DNA of 64,000 nt from Rikenella microfusus DSM 15922 (GCF_000427365.1 NZ_KE386488.1:930001-994000); one strand, 5' to 3'. Numbered from the stretch's first letter, positions 16,544 through 27,532 are shown. Program-made: numbers and translations. Notes: generated by a model not told the origin, from the letters alone.

Positions 16544-18832
16544 ATGAACAGATATGAAAACAGATCAGGGGTGGGAGCCGGATACGGCAGCCGGCGCATG
16601 CGCCGGGCAGGAACGGCGCTCGCGCTGTTGTGGGCCTGCCTCCTGGCCGTCGCCTGTACCAAGACCCCGCTGGACGACAGTCCGGACGGCGGCCTGGCGG
16701 GGGATGAAGCGACAGTGCGCCTGACCGTCAGTCTGCCGCAGCCCACGCTGCCCCGGAAAACCGCCCGGACTGCCGGACAGGCGGACGAAGAGGCCGAAAA
16801 CCGGATCGCGGAGGTCATGGTGCTCGTCTTCGAACAGGAGAACGGCAGTTACGTTTACCGCTATATGACGGCCGGCGACCGGCTCACGGCAGCCGGAAGC
16901 ACGACCCAGTTCAAAGCGCGGCTCGTCAGCACGTCCAAACCGGTCAGGTTGGTACTCGCCGGGAACTACGGCGATGCGTTCGAAAACTACGCGCCATCGC
17001 CCGGGAGCAGCGAATCGGAGGTACGGACAGGGATGGGCCTCTCTTTCGTCGGCATTGCGGAAAGCCTGCCCATGTCCGGCGAAATAGATATTCCGTCGGG
17101 CTTGCAGACCGGGGCCGACAACAGTTTTCAGGTCAGGATGCTGCGCTCCGTGGCCCGGACGGACATAGTCAAGGAGTTGGCTGCCGATTCGCGGCCTTTC
17201 CGGATCGGAAGCGTATATCTCTACCGCGCGAACGACAAGGTGCAGCTGGTTCCGAACGAAGCCCTTTCGCCCGAAGCCCCGCGTGTTACGGGACCTTCGG
17301 TATTCCCGGGAGCGAAGAAATCGGGAAGCCCGACGATGGTACCGGCCGCCGAACCCGACCCCCTGTCGGTCACTGGGATTTATACTCCCGAAGCGGCCGC
17401 CGAATCCGACCCGGCAGCGCAACTGACCGCTGCGACCTGTATTGTCGTCGGGGGGTATTACGACGGCCAGTCCCAGCCTTCGTATTACCGGATCGATTTC
17501 GATCCCGGCCTCGACGGGCATCCGTTCGGACAGGTGCTGAGGAATCACAAATACGTTTTCCGGATCCGGAAAGTGACCGGTCCGGGCTGGAACAGTCCCG
17601 AGCTGGCGGCGACGAACCGGGCGACGAGCATCGTCGCGGAGGTCGAAGCCTGGGAAGACTTTACGACCGAGATGTATTTCGAAGGCGATAACTACATCGG
17701 GGTATCGTCCCGGGACGTGACGCTGGGTTATCTGACCGGAAAGAGCAGGAAAGTGGACGTACAGGCGACGATACCTTACACGATCCAGTGGCTGGACAGT
17801 TCCGGAAATCCTGTCGGCACGGCGGTGTCGGGCGTCGGCGCTACCTTGTCGGGCAACAGCCGTTTCACGGTTTCGATCGGCCGGGATGCTTCCGACGAAG
17901 AAACGACCACGCACCTGGTTTTCACTACGACACAGGACAACCGCAGCACGGTGTCCGCATCGTCGCGGCTGCGGATCACCGCCGGCCGGTGGACGCTGAA
18001 CGTTACCGTGACGCAGGAAAGTCCGGAACGATACCGGAAACGGGTCGTCCGCGTACTGTCGGTCAAGGAGGTCGGGGATCTGGGTTCCAGCACGCCTTCC
18101 ACGGCCAGCGGCCTCGCATTGCGCCGGATACTGGACAATAAAAAGAATTTTTCGCCCGACGGTACCGTGATTATCGGCGGATTCTCTTTCTCGGAAGTGT
18201 CGAATTCGGAGATACAGGCCACGGGGACGGGAAGTGCATCCGACAAGGAGATTTTCAACAGCGTCAAAAGCGCGATCAATGCGCAGGATGTCATTTATTT
18301 GACCTACAATTCGCAAATTTCCAACGAGCTGGCCCAAATCGTGCTCGCCTGGCTCCGGGCTGCCTCCGACCGGGTGCTCATCGTGGGGACCGATACCGAA
18401 TCGACCAATGCGAAACTGCGGCAGTACCTGACGGGAAACGGTACGTGGCAATATTATTACCTGAACAATATCGGAAGCAATTTCAAACGCGCCGCGCAGA
18501 CCGACGGGAACAAACGTTTCTTCGCCACGCCTTTCGGCACAGTGGCGGAAAACGCGCCGATCTCACGCGCCGACGGCTACGCCGCATATTGTTCCGATTA
18601 CCCGGCGACGGTCACGCCGCTGGTCGTCAGCGCGGCAACCGGACATGAAAAAGCGATGATCGTCGGCGCCGATTTGGCGGAGCGCATCGTTTATCACGGC
18701 GATGCCAACCTTTCCCAGAACGGACAGTTGAGTTCGCAGGCCAATGCGGACGGGACCGTCACGACGGATTTCGACCGGCTGACGGCCAATCTCTGGGCTT
18801 GGATCGTGGAACAGGTGTGCAGCGGGATATGA
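16544..18832 (+). CDS. Large fimbrillin-family lipoprotein, probable minor or tip subunit
   Basis: A 762-residue lipoprotein (lipobox LLAVAC near residue 38, after an unusually long n-region). The N-terminal half is fimbrillin-like: TVRLTVSLPQPTLP, AEVMVLVFEQENGSYVYRY, then HKYVFRIRKVTGPGW and VEAWED. The C-terminal half (about 400-762) has a beta-rich BACON-like segment (RDVTLGYLTGKSRKVDVQA) followed by an alpha/beta domain resembling no family I can name (VLIVGTDTESTN, MIVGADLAERIVYHG). Its position after shaft and anchor genes suggests an adhesin or tip protein. An ATGA overlap leads to a possible start for the next gene. Confidence 0.75.
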   Translation: MNRYENRSGVGAGYGSRRMRRAGTALALLWACLLAVACTKTPLDDSPDGGLAGDEATVRLTVSLPQPTLPRKTARTAGQADEEAENRIAEVMVLVFEQENGSYVYRYMTAGDRLTAAGSTTQFKARLVSTSKPVRLVLAGNYGDAFENYAPSPGSSESEVRTGMGLSFVGIAESLPMSGEIDIPSGLQTGADNSFQVRMLRSVARTDIVKELAADSRPFRIGSVYLYRANDKVQLVPNEALSPEAPRVTGPSVFPGAKKSGSPTMVPAAEPDPLSVTGIYTPEAAAESDPAAQLTAATCIVVGGYYDGQSQPSYYRIDFDPGLDGHPFGQVLRNHKYVFRIRKVTGPGWNSPELAATNRATSIVAEVEAWEDFTTEMYFEGDNYIGVSSRDVTLGYLTGKSRKVDVQATIPYTIQWLDSSGNPVGTAVSGVGATLSGNSRFTVSIGRDASDEETTTHLVFTTTQDNRSTVSASSRLRITAGRWTLNVTVTQESPERYRKRVVRVLSVKEVGDLGSSTPSTASGLALRRILDNKKNFSPDGTVIIGGFSFSEVSNSEIQATGTGSASDKEIFNSVKSAINAQDVIYLTYNSQISNELAQIVLAWLRAASDRVLIVGTDTESTNAKLRQYLTGNGTWQYYYLNNIGSNFKRAAQTDGNKRFFATPFGTVAENAPISRADGYAAYCSDYPATVTPLVVSAATGHEKAMIVGADLAERIVYHGDANLSQNGQLSSQANADGTVTTDFDRLTANLWAWIVEQVCSGI

Positions 18833-18882
18833 CGGGACATCCTGCCGGGGTGCGGAAGGCCCGGCTTTGTAAATTCGAAGCT

Positions 18883-19482
18883 ATGAAAGCGAACTGTCTG
18901 TATGGAGTAATCGGCACGTTATGCCTGGTGCTGCTGCCGCTGAAAACGGTTTCCGCCGAAGAACGTGCGGCGGAGACGGGGCCGGCGCCCCGTTTTGCGG
19001 TCAAGACGAACGCCCTCTACTGGGCCGCGGCCTCATTCAACGCCGGATTCGAAGCGGGACTGGCTCCGAAGATCACGCTGGACGTTTCGGCAGCCTATAA
19101 CCCCTGGGTGCTGAGCGAGAACCGCAAATTCAAGTTCTGGCTGGCGCAGGCCGAGGGACGTTATTGGTTCGGTCGGCGTTTCAGAGGTCATTTCGTGGGG
19201 GTGCACGCCCTGTATGCCGATTTCAATGTCGGCGGAATCCGATTTCTCGGGCTGGGAGGACGCCGGTACGAAGGCGATTTGTACGGGGCGGGCGTCTCTT
19301 ACGGGTATCGGTGGGCCATCGGGAAACGATGGGGTGTCGAGGCGACTGCGGGGTTGGGGTATCTGAGGTCGGATTACGACCGGTATGAACAAAAACGCTG
19401 CGGCGCATCTCTCGGCAGCGGCCATCGTAATTATTTCGGCCCGACCCGGATCGGCGTCTCGTTCAGCTTTACGTTCGACTGA
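18883..19482 (+). CDS. DUF3575 outer-membrane protein linked to fimbriae
   Basis: A 199-residue protein with signal peptide (GVIGTLCLVLLPLKTVSA) followed by FAVKTNALYWAAASFNAGFE, the hallmark N-terminus of DUF3575 proteins. Alternating aromatic strands then end in VSFSFTFD, as in an 8-stranded outer-membrane barrel. DUF3575 genes commonly neighbour Bacteroidales fimbrial genes, so a role in fimbrial export or assembly is plausible but unproven. An ATG at 18829 overlaps the previous stop in an ATGA, but starting at 18883 gives a normal signal peptide. It is the last gene of the operon. Confidence 0.8.
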   Translation: MKANCLYGVIGTLCLVLLPLKTVSAEERAAETGPAPRFAVKTNALYWAAASFNAGFEAGLAPKITLDVSAAYNPWVLSENRKFKFWLAQAEGRYWFGRRFRGHFVGVHALYADFNVGGIRFLGLGGRRYEGDLYGAGVSYGYRWAIGKRWGVEATAGLGYLRSDYDRYEQKRCGASLGSGHRNYFGPTRIGVSFSFTFD

Positions 19483-19825
19483 ACCGTTCGGCCCACGTAA
19501 CGGTAGGGTTAAATGTATTCATCAAATTTTAATCCTGTTCCTGTATTGGGTAGAGGCTGCCGGCCGGGACTTGCTTTGCGACCTTTAGGTCGCACGGGCC
19601 GCAGCCTTCCGCAGCGGAGGCCCGCTCGCTCGCGGCGCTCGTTCCCGTTCTTCGCAGGCTGCGACCCATTATAAAGAAACGTACGGTTATATATACCTTC
19701 TGGAACCAACGAGGGCTAAGGATAATTCCTGCCCGATATCGGCAGGGTTTTAGAAACAACTGTACGTTAGTATCCCGCAACTTCTCAGCCCCGCAATAGC
19801 GGCCAGGCCGGAGACTCCCCCGCAT
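19483..19825. other. Repeat-derived gap without genes
   Basis: The stretch contains GTATTGGGTAGAGGCTGC (about 19541), related to family F. It also holds a GC-rich palindromic core (GCAGCCTTCCGCAGCGGAGG and GCGACC/GGTCGC) and the segments AACGTACGGTTATA and AACTGTACGTTAG, which resemble family D ends. No ORF or RNA gene is recognised. Confidence 0.4.
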
Positions 19826-20569
19826 TTACGATACATCCGGGGCGGAAGTGTCCTGGGCAGCCGGTTCCGGCGCCCGTTTCCCGGCCGCCCGCGAACGGCT
19901 GTTCACCACCCGGTCGGTAATATAGACCGTAAAAATCGGAAGCATCATCATCCCCGCCGCCGCCAAAAAGACAGACAGTATTTTGCCGACCGGCGTCACG
20001 GCAACGATGTCCGATCCCACGGTGGTCATATCCATGCAGGCCCACCAGAGCGAATCCCAATAGGTCGTAACGCCGGTATTGACCCCTCTTTCGGCCACGA
20101 AAAAGATCAGACTGGTGAAATACGTTACCGCCACGAGAATGGAGAGGTACGACACCATCAGGCTGGTGGCGCTGCGCCGGGTGAACCAACGGGTGATCAT
20201 CACCAGCCCGTATCCCCCGCGCAACAACGGGACGAAGCCCAGCAGATAATGCAGCTCGTGCGGAATATCGGCCTGGGTATATTGGATGATATTCAGATAC
20301 GGGATCGAAAAAAGCAATAGGATGATGTTGTTGAGCACGAAACGCCCCTTTCGCGTGCTGATGGCCCAACGGACTGCGAAATCGAGAATGAAGATGGAGC
20401 AGACTACGAGCTGTATGCCGAGGGTCATCCGACTGTCGGGCCGGTAACGGCCCACCGTCAGGATGTCGTACGACAACGAGGCGATAATGGCCAGCGAGCC
20501 GAGCAGCACGAGAATATTGAGCCAGTCGATGATGCGTTTGTCGATGATCCGGTCGCGGAGTGTCTTCAT
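19826..20569 (-). CDS. Voltage-gated-like ion channel with an unusual filter
   Basis: A 247-residue inner-membrane protein with six hydrophobic segments, the layout of a voltage-gated K+ channel subunit. The fourth segment region carries arginines (VPLLRGGYGLVMITRWFTRRS). The pore loop after the fifth segment reads MDMTTVGSDIVAVTP. The selectivity filter is therefore TVGSD in place of the potassium signature TVGYG, so ion specificity is uncertain. The charged tail (from about 220) has no cyclic-nucleotide or RCK domain. The gene stands alone, convergent with the fimbrial operon and divergent from the ABC-F gene. Confidence 0.82.
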   Translation of the reverse strand: MKTLRDRIIDKRIIDWLNILVLLGSLAIIASLSYDILTVGRYRPDSRMTLGIQLVVCSIFILDFAVRWAISTRKGRFVLNNIILLLFSIPYLNIIQYTQADIPHELHYLLGFVPLLRGGYGLVMITRWFTRRSATSLMVSYLSILVAVTYFTSLIFFVAERGVNTGVTTYWDSLWWACMDMTTVGSDIVAVTPVGKILSVFLAAAGMMMLPIFTVYITDRVVNSRSRAAGKRAPEPAAQDTSAPDVS

Positions 20570-20834
20570 ATTCCTTAACGTTGGTGAACGGGAAACGACG
20601 ACGCAAAAACGGTGCCAATCGGTCGGATACGGAGAAACAGGGGGCCGAAGAAACGGGGACGAAAACGGCAGGCCCGGCTACCGCCTCCTGAGTCTTCTGG
20701 CTATGCGTGCGACGCCTAAGGCCGCAGGTCGTCCGGACACGATCCGACGGAACTGCCGACTCTCCCCGCCATCCCATAACCGCTCCGGCCTTTTTCTCCT
20801 GCCGGTCGGATGAGGCGATTGCCGAATAATTGGG

Positions 20835-20842
20835 TATCTTTG
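20835..20842 (+). promoter_or_regulatory. -7 element for the ABC-F gene
   Basis: TATCTTTG matches TAnnTTTG and lies 97 bases upstream of the ATG at 20940, implying a leader of about 90 bases. The rest of the 370-base gap 20570-20939 shows no gene or repeat that I recognise. Confidence 0.5.
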
Positions 20843-20933
20843 CTCCTCGTTAATTTATCGTTCCTTCGGGATATTCGTTCCATGGAATCGGAGCGAAACG
20901 AAATCCGCACGGAGGATCGGCCCAACCCCATAG

Positions 20934-22562
<1,629 letters not shown>

Positions 22563-22737
22563 TCCGCCCCGGTGTATCGGGGCGCATATCGTCTGACCGC
22601 CTGCGGTGCGGGCGAAGTACGAACGGCATGCCGGAATCCTGGCATACCTGAATCGCATACCGGTCATGTCCATACGGGCTTGTCCGATTCCGACAGTCGG
22701 CTGAAACTCCTGAAACGAACGCATTATACTGACAACG

Positions 22738-22777
22738 AGGGCGTTGGCTTTTTAAATTCAACGCCCTGTTGCTTTTT
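22738..22777 (+). terminator. Probable terminator downstream of ABC-F gene
   Basis: AGGGCGTTG (22738-22746) pairs with CAACGCCCT (22759-22767) around a 12-base AT-rich loop, then GTTGCTTTTTG. It is 175 bases after the stop. 22778-22970 shows nothing else that I can name. Confidence 0.6.
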
Positions 22778-22974
22778 GATCCGGCCGGAATCGTTCCGGT
22801 CATGCAGCGTTTCCGGTTTACCGATTTTCCGCCCGGTGCGCCCCTTTTTTTCTTTGCCCCTGTCGGCTCGCACCGCCCCGATGGCAGAAAAACCGTCCGG
22901 TACCGAGCCGATAAAGGAAGATGACCGCCGAATATGTTTAGTGTACCTTCGCCGGCTCCGGGCTGCCAAAGGAA

Positions 22975-23095
22975 ACTTAATAAAACCGTACAGTTAAACT
23001 GTTGTACTTTTCCGGCTTTGCACCCACTCCCGAAGCCGCAAAGCCGGCGATTCTGAAGAATCGCATAACCTGCAAACTATACGTTAATCTTATCT
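22975..23095. repeat. Family D repeat, copy D1
   Basis: It begins AAACCGTACAGTTAAA and ends AAACTATACGTTAA. The interior CACCCACTCCCGAAGCC and GCCGGCGATTCTGAAGAATCGC is shared with copies near 51335, 51905 and 58515. The GATTCT/AGAATC palindrome marks the family. Confidence 0.6.
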
Positions 23096-23178
23096 GCCGG
23101 AGCCAGCGCGGACTGTTTGCAGGCCTGCGCCGGGGGTGACTCCGGCCTGACTAAGGGAAAACATTGCAATTATAAGGT

Positions 23179-23235
23179 ACTCCCGGCTTCTTACATTGGT
23201 GTCGAAATACGGGTAGAAGCTACCGACCCGGGAAT
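23179..23235. repeat. Family F repeat, copy F1
   Basis: ACTCCCGGCTTCTTACA, then GTGTCGAAATACGGGTAGA, match 58769-58812 at about 85-90 percent by eye. A shorter relative is at about 19541. Confidence 0.55.
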
Positions 23236-23285
23236 GTGCGATTTTCCGTTCCGACGGGAGTCGGGAGCGGGGAATCGTATTCCCG

Positions 23286-23339
23286 GCGGGTTCTTTGCTT
23301 TCTTTCTTGCGCGACCAAGAAAGAAAGCAAAGAACCCGC
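23286..23339. repeat. 24-bp perfect inverted repeat (hairpin)
   Basis: The arms 23286-23309 and 23316-23339 are exact reverse complements around CGCGAC. The inner part (CTTTGCTTTCTTTCTTG) recalls the terminal palindromes of family A. No adjacent U-tract is present, so it is not an obvious terminator. Confidence 0.75.
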
Positions 23340-23534
23340 GGCATGAGCAGGCGAAGAAAAAACAAACGCCCACCGGCGAAAGACATACAATTAAACCGTA
23401 AGTTTCTTGTTAGGTTTGCCGCCGGAGGTTCGATCGGTCTGCATAACCCGCCCGTGCCGCGGGGCGCTTTTGGGGCACCCCGAAAGAAATCGGGAAAGCG
23501 CCTTGCCTTTCGGGTACTTTGCCCCCTGTCATTA

Positions 23535-23603
23535 CCTCGGTACTTCTTGCGAATTTGCAGAGAGGGTATCCCTGTATCTGCGAATTCGCAAGAAGTACCG
23601 AGG
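23535..23603. repeat. 26-bp inverted repeat with 17-base loop
   Basis: The arms 23535-23560 and 23578-23603 pair throughout with a single G-T wobble (GCGAATTTGCAG against CTGCGAATTCGC). It lies 113 bases beyond the rnr stop codon and on the 3' side of that gene. The stretch 23340-23534 between the two hairpins shows GC-rich repeats but no gene. Confidence 0.7.
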
Positions 23604-23716
23604 TTAAGAACTGAAAGACAACGGCATATGTCTCATTTTGCGATTATTCGCCCCGACAGCTATCCGGGAATCCGCCGAACCATTGCGCCCCGAAACATTT
23701 CGGAATCGAATACCGG

Positions 23717-26092
23717 TTACCGCTTTCTTTTGCCGCCGCGCGAACGGGATTTGGCGCCGCGCGCGGCACGCCGCGCCTCGGACGCCGACGCTCCCAACCC
23801 GTCGTCCGAAACCGAAGCTGCCGGCAACCGGTCGAGTTTCCGCGTGTGGAAATCAATCATGCCGACCATTTCGAAATCGAGCTGTTTGCGTCCCAGGTCG
23901 GCCCGCTTGATACGGATACGCACCTCGTCGCCCAACATGAACCGGCGTCCCGTAGTGTGCCCCACCACCGCATAGTTCTCGGCGTCGAAAGCGTAATAGT
24001 CGTCGGTCATGTCCCGCAGGGCCACCATTCCCTCGATTTTGTTTTCCGTCAGTTCCACATAGATTCCCCAGTCGGTCACCCCGCTGATCGAGCCGTCGAA
24101 CTCCTGTCCCAACTTGTCTTCCATGAATTCGACCATTTTGTACTTGATCGAAGCCCGTTCGGCGTCCGAAGCGCGGATCTCCATCGCTGAAGAGTGGTCG
24201 CACAACTTTTCGTAAGCCTCCTTATCCTCGCTTTTACCGCCGTCCAGGTAATGCTGCAACAGGCGGTGCACCATCATGTCCGGATAGCGGCGGATCGGCG
24301 ATGTGAAATGCGTGTAATAGTCGAACGCCAGCCCGTAGTGACCGATATTGGTCGTCGAATAGACCGCCTTGGCCATCGAGCGGATCGCCAGCGTCGAGAT
24401 GAGGTTTTCTTCCTTCTTGCCTTTGATCGTCGCGAGGAGTTTGGTCATCTCCTTGGCTACCGCTTTCCCCTTTTCGGCCTTGAAGTTATAGCCGAAACGG
24501 GTGATGAACGATTTGAAATTGGCCAGCTTTTCTTCGTTCGGTTTGTCGTGGATACGGTATACGAACGTCCGTTCGGTGCGCTGACCGGGCCGCTTGCGGC
24601 CGATGAATTCGGCCACTTTGCGGTTGGCCAGCAGCATGAACTCCTCGATCAGCTGGTTCGAATCCTTGATCTCCTTGAAATAGACGCTGAGCGGTTTGCC
24701 GTGTTCGTCCAGCACGAATTTCGCCTCGTCGCGTTCGAATCCGATCGACCCGTTTTTGAACCGGGCGGCCCGCAGTTTCTTGGCCAGCCGGTCGAGCGTC
24801 AGTACCTCCTCGCGGAGCGGTTCGGCCGTATCCTTGCCTTCGATGACGTCCTGCGCCTCCTCGTAGGTGAACCGTCGGTCGGAGAGGATCACCGCCCGCC
24901 CGAACCATTCGCCGACCACATTCGCTTCGTCATCCAGTTCGAAAACGGCCGAAAAGGTCAGTTTTTCTTCGTTCGGGCGGAGCGAACAGAGGTCGTTCGA
25001 CAGTTTTTCCGGCAGCATGGGCACGGTGCGATCCACCAGATAGACGCTCGTGGCCCGGTTCACGGCTTCGGCGTCGATGGCGTCGCCCGGACGCACGTAG
25101 TGGGTTACGTCCGCGATATGAACGCCCACTTCCCAATTCCCGTTCGGGAGCTGACGGATCGAGAGCGCGTCGTCGAAGTCCTTGGCGTCGGCCGGATCTA
25201 TCGTGAAAGTGGTTACCCCGCGCATATCCTTGCGCTTCTTGATTTCGGTTTTAGTGATGCCCGCCTTGATCTTGTCGGCGGCCTTTTCCAGCTCTTCCGG
25301 AAAATGATAGGGCAGGTCGTATTCGGCCAGGATGGCGTGCATCTCGGTGTTGTTGTCGCCCGAATTTCCCAGTACGTCCACCACCTCGCCGGTCGGGTTT
25401 TTCGACGTTTCGGGCCATTCGACGATCCGTACGATCACTTTCTGGCCGTTCTCCGCCCCGTTCACCGCCCGCAGCGGCACGAAAATGTCGGCCGGCATCG
25501 TCCGCGAATCGATGACGACGAAAGCGTATTTTTCCGAAATCTCGATGCGTCCTACGAACGTACGTTTGCCCTGTTCGAGCGTTTCTACCACCTCGCCTTC
25601 GATGCGTCCGTCGCGGCGGCGGCCGATAATGGCCACGCGCACCCGGTCGCCGTGCAGGGCATGGTGCGTGTTGCGCGGTTCGACGATGATATCCTTTTCG
25701 TCTTCGGCGGCGTCATCGACGATGATGTAGGCCATTCCGCTGGCGGTCATGTCCACTTTGCCGGTTTTGGTCGGCAACTGTTTGCGCACGAGCCGGTACT
25801 GTCCGGCGCCCACTTTCTCGAACACGCCTTCGGCCGCCATCGCGCGCATCAGGTCGTGCACCATCTTGCGGCCGTCGTTGCCCTGGATGCCGATCTGTTT
25901 GGCTGCCATTTTGGAGTCGTAAATGCGCGAGGGATGGTCGGCGAAAGCCTCGAACAGCATGCGTTTGATCTCGCGCACCGCCACTTCGGGAATATTCGGG
26001 CGATCACCGCTCACGGCCTCCGCTTCGCTCCCGGCGGCCTGCACGGGACTGTTTTTCTCCAGTCCCAACTTCTTTTTCAGTCTCTTTAACAT
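23717..26092 (-). CDS. rnr: Ribonuclease R
   Basis: A 791-residue processive 3'-5' exoribonuclease for structured RNA. The N-terminal winged-helix region (about 35-105) is followed by cold-shock OB domains and the RNB catalytic core, with the acidic cluster TIDPADAKDFDDALS near residues 300-315. A C-terminal S1 domain follows (LGQEFDGSISGVTDWGIYVE). The tail after S1 is basic (KSRSRGGKRKR), typical of RNase R. A TATCTTTG promoter element lies 25 bases upstream. It is transcribed alone, with large repeat-filled gaps on both sides. Confidence 0.96.
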   Translation of the reverse strand: MLKRLKKKLGLEKNSPVQAAGSEAEAVSGDRPNIPEVAVREIKRMLFEAFADHPSRIYDSKMAAKQIGIQGNDGRKMVHDLMRAMAAEGVFEKVGAGQYRLVRKQLPTKTGKVDMTASGMAYIIVDDAAEDEKDIIVEPRNTHHALHGDRVRVAIIGRRRDGRIEGEVVETLEQGKRTFVGRIEISEKYAFVVIDSRTMPADIFVPLRAVNGAENGQKVIVRIVEWPETSKNPTGEVVDVLGNSGDNNTEMHAILAEYDLPYHFPEELEKAADKIKAGITKTEIKKRKDMRGVTTFTIDPADAKDFDDALSIRQLPNGNWEVGVHIADVTHYVRPGDAIDAEAVNRATSVYLVDRTVPMLPEKLSNDLCSLRPNEEKLTFSAVFELDDEANVVGEWFGRAVILSDRRFTYEEAQDVIEGKDTAEPLREEVLTLDRLAKKLRAARFKNGSIGFERDEAKFVLDEHGKPLSVYFKEIKDSNQLIEEFMLLANRKVAEFIGRKRPGQRTERTFVYRIHDKPNEEKLANFKSFITRFGYNFKAEKGKAVAKEMTKLLATIKGKKEENLISTLAIRSMAKAVYSTTNIGHYGLAFDYYTHFTSPIRRYPDMMVHRLLQHYLDGGKSEDKEAYEKLCDHSSAMEIRASDAERASIKYKMVEFMEDKLGQEFDGSISGVTDWGIYVELTENKIEGMVALRDMTDDYYAFDAENYAVVGHTTGRRFMLGDEVRIRIKRADLGRKQLDFEMVGMIDFHTRKLDRLPAASVSDDGLGASASEARRAARGAKSRSRGGKRKR

Positions 26093-26798
26093 CTATCGTT
26101 TTTCAATTATCCGCCTCAAAGATAGGTAAAAACACGCGATATCCGGCCGAAGTCCGCTCTCGCGAGGATATCCGGGGCCTATCCTGTCCGGCATGAAATC
26201 AAAGATACGGAATTTATTCGGCGGGCAGAGGAATAGCGGGCGGAAATCCCCCCAAAAAAAGGAGATTTAAAATAATCTTAGAGTTAATTTTGTGTCTGGT
26301 GCGATAGACACATGCTCTTTCTTCGCCAGCTCATGCTGCGGGGCGCAGGTCCCGCCTGATGTCTCATGCCGGCGGGGCACTTTCTTTTTTACCTGCGGTT
26401 GCCTCCTGGCGCCTCGGCCATACGAACAAGTTCGATGGCGCTCGGCTGCTGCATCGGTTGCGCGACCAAAAAAGGAGGTAAAAAAGTCGCCGAAAATCGG
26501 TTCGGACTTCATCATACTTACGCCGCAAACACGGCTCTTTCGGGCCTGATACCGTTTCGGACAAGGCAAGGAGCGTTGCCTTGCATTTAAACCTACAGTT
26601 ATTTGAATGGCCGCAACCTGTGGAAAATAGAGGCGATAGGTACAGTCGGTTCGAATACCGAGCAGCGCAGGGCCGCACCGCAAAACCGGTTCGGGCGCTC
26701 TCCATCCGGCTTCGGAGATAGGTATCTCACCGACGGACATCATTCATTACGCAACTTTCATCCTCGCGTTTGCATTTCGCATATCGAGCCGAGAGGAA
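26093..26798. other. Repeat-rich gap without genes
   Basis: The 706-base stretch holds the rnr promoter at its left and family E copy E2 at 26385-26465 (GGCCATACGAACAAGTTCGATG). Short ORFs through E2 read RTSSMALGCCIG but start and stop in repeat sequence. A C/G-rich inverted motif GTCCCGCC...GGCGGGGC lies near 26345-26385. No RNA gene is recognised. Confidence 0.5.
26117..26124 (-). promoter_or_regulatory. -7 element for rnr
   Basis: TATCTTTG on the minus strand, 25 bases upstream of the rnr ATG, matches TAnnTTTG. Confidence 0.55.
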
Positions 26799-27305
26799 TC
26801 AAAGGATTTTGACAGCGATGCGGGCACAGCCCTCGGCATCGGCCAACGCGTCGTGGTGCCGGTCGAACGGGATGCCGAGGAATTCGCATACCGTCGGCAG
26901 CCGATGGTTCCCGATCAACGATTTGGGAAACATCTTGCGGGCCGCCCGCAACGTACAGTAGAACCGGTAAGAAGCCGGATAATTCATGCCGTACGCCTCG
27001 TGGGCGGCCTTCAGTACACTTTCGTCGAAAGCAGCGTTATGCGCCACCAGTGGCAGGCCCTCGATAAGCGGCGCCACCTCCCGTTCCCACACTTCCGGAA
27101 AAAGCGGAGCATCGTGCGTGTCCGCATCGCTGATACCGTGAATCTGTTCGGTAAAATAACGGTAATAATAATTCGGCGTCGGACGCACCAGACGCTGCAC
27201 GCGCCGCACGATCTCCCCGCCGCTGACGACCACCAGCCCCACCGAACAGATACTCGACCGCCGGCCGTTGGCCGTCTCGAAATCTATGGCCGCAAAATTC
27301 TGCAT
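26799..27305 (-). CDS. DnaQ-like 3'-5' exonuclease
   Basis: A 168-residue DEDDh exonuclease related to DNA polymerase III epsilon: Exo I FAAIDFETANG (residues 4-14), Exo II LVAHNAAFDESVL, and Exo III HHDALADAEGCARI with the catalytic His. It lacks polymerase, BRCT or UvrC-like domains, so it is a stand-alone proofreading or repair nuclease. I start it at the ATG 27303-27305 (MQNFAAID); eleven extra codons upstream are unlikely. A TAATTTTG promoter element sits at 27397-27404. It is transcribed alone. Confidence 0.88.
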   Translation of the reverse strand: MQNFAAIDFETANGRRSSICSVGLVVVSGGEIVRRVQRLVRPTPNYYYRYFTEQIHGISDADTHDAPLFPEVWEREVAPLIEGLPLVAHNAAFDESVLKAAHEAYGMNYPASYRFYCTLRAARKMFPKSLIGNHRLPTVCEFLGIPFDRHHDALADAEGCARIAVKIL

Positions 27306-27396
27306 ATCGTTTTTGTTTGAATATCCCCCGGCCGGCATCCCGCTCTTCCGGCTGCGGAATACCCCCGTCGGGGAAAGAGCGAATGCCTGAAAAGTA

Positions 27397-27404
27397 CAAA
27401 ATTA
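27397..27404 (-). promoter_or_regulatory. -7 element for the exonuclease gene
   Basis: TAATTTTG on the minus strand matches TAnnTTTG, about 92 bases upstream of the start. Confidence 0.45.
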
Positions 27405-27476
27405 GCGATAATGTCCGGGGAGTGCATATATCCGCCGGAGAAACCGCCCGCCTCCCCTCCCGGAAAACGAAAACGC

Positions 27477-27499
27477 AGGCTGAAGCCAAACTTCAGCCC
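27477..27499 (-). terminator. Terminator of the susC-susD operon
   Basis: Read on the minus strand, GGGCTGAAG and CTTCAGCCT pair around a 5-base loop, followed by GCGTTTTCGTTTT, 34 bases after the susD stop. Confidence 0.75.
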
Positions 27500-27532
27500 G
27501 CGCCTGTTCTCAGATCGATACGACCGGTCAGC

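Noticed and set aside
26366-26590. Small ORF reading RTSSMALGCCIG through family E copies as a conserved peptide gene
   Set aside because: The three copies differ in flanking frame and have no shared start, and the similarity ends at the repeat edges, so repeat DNA explains it.
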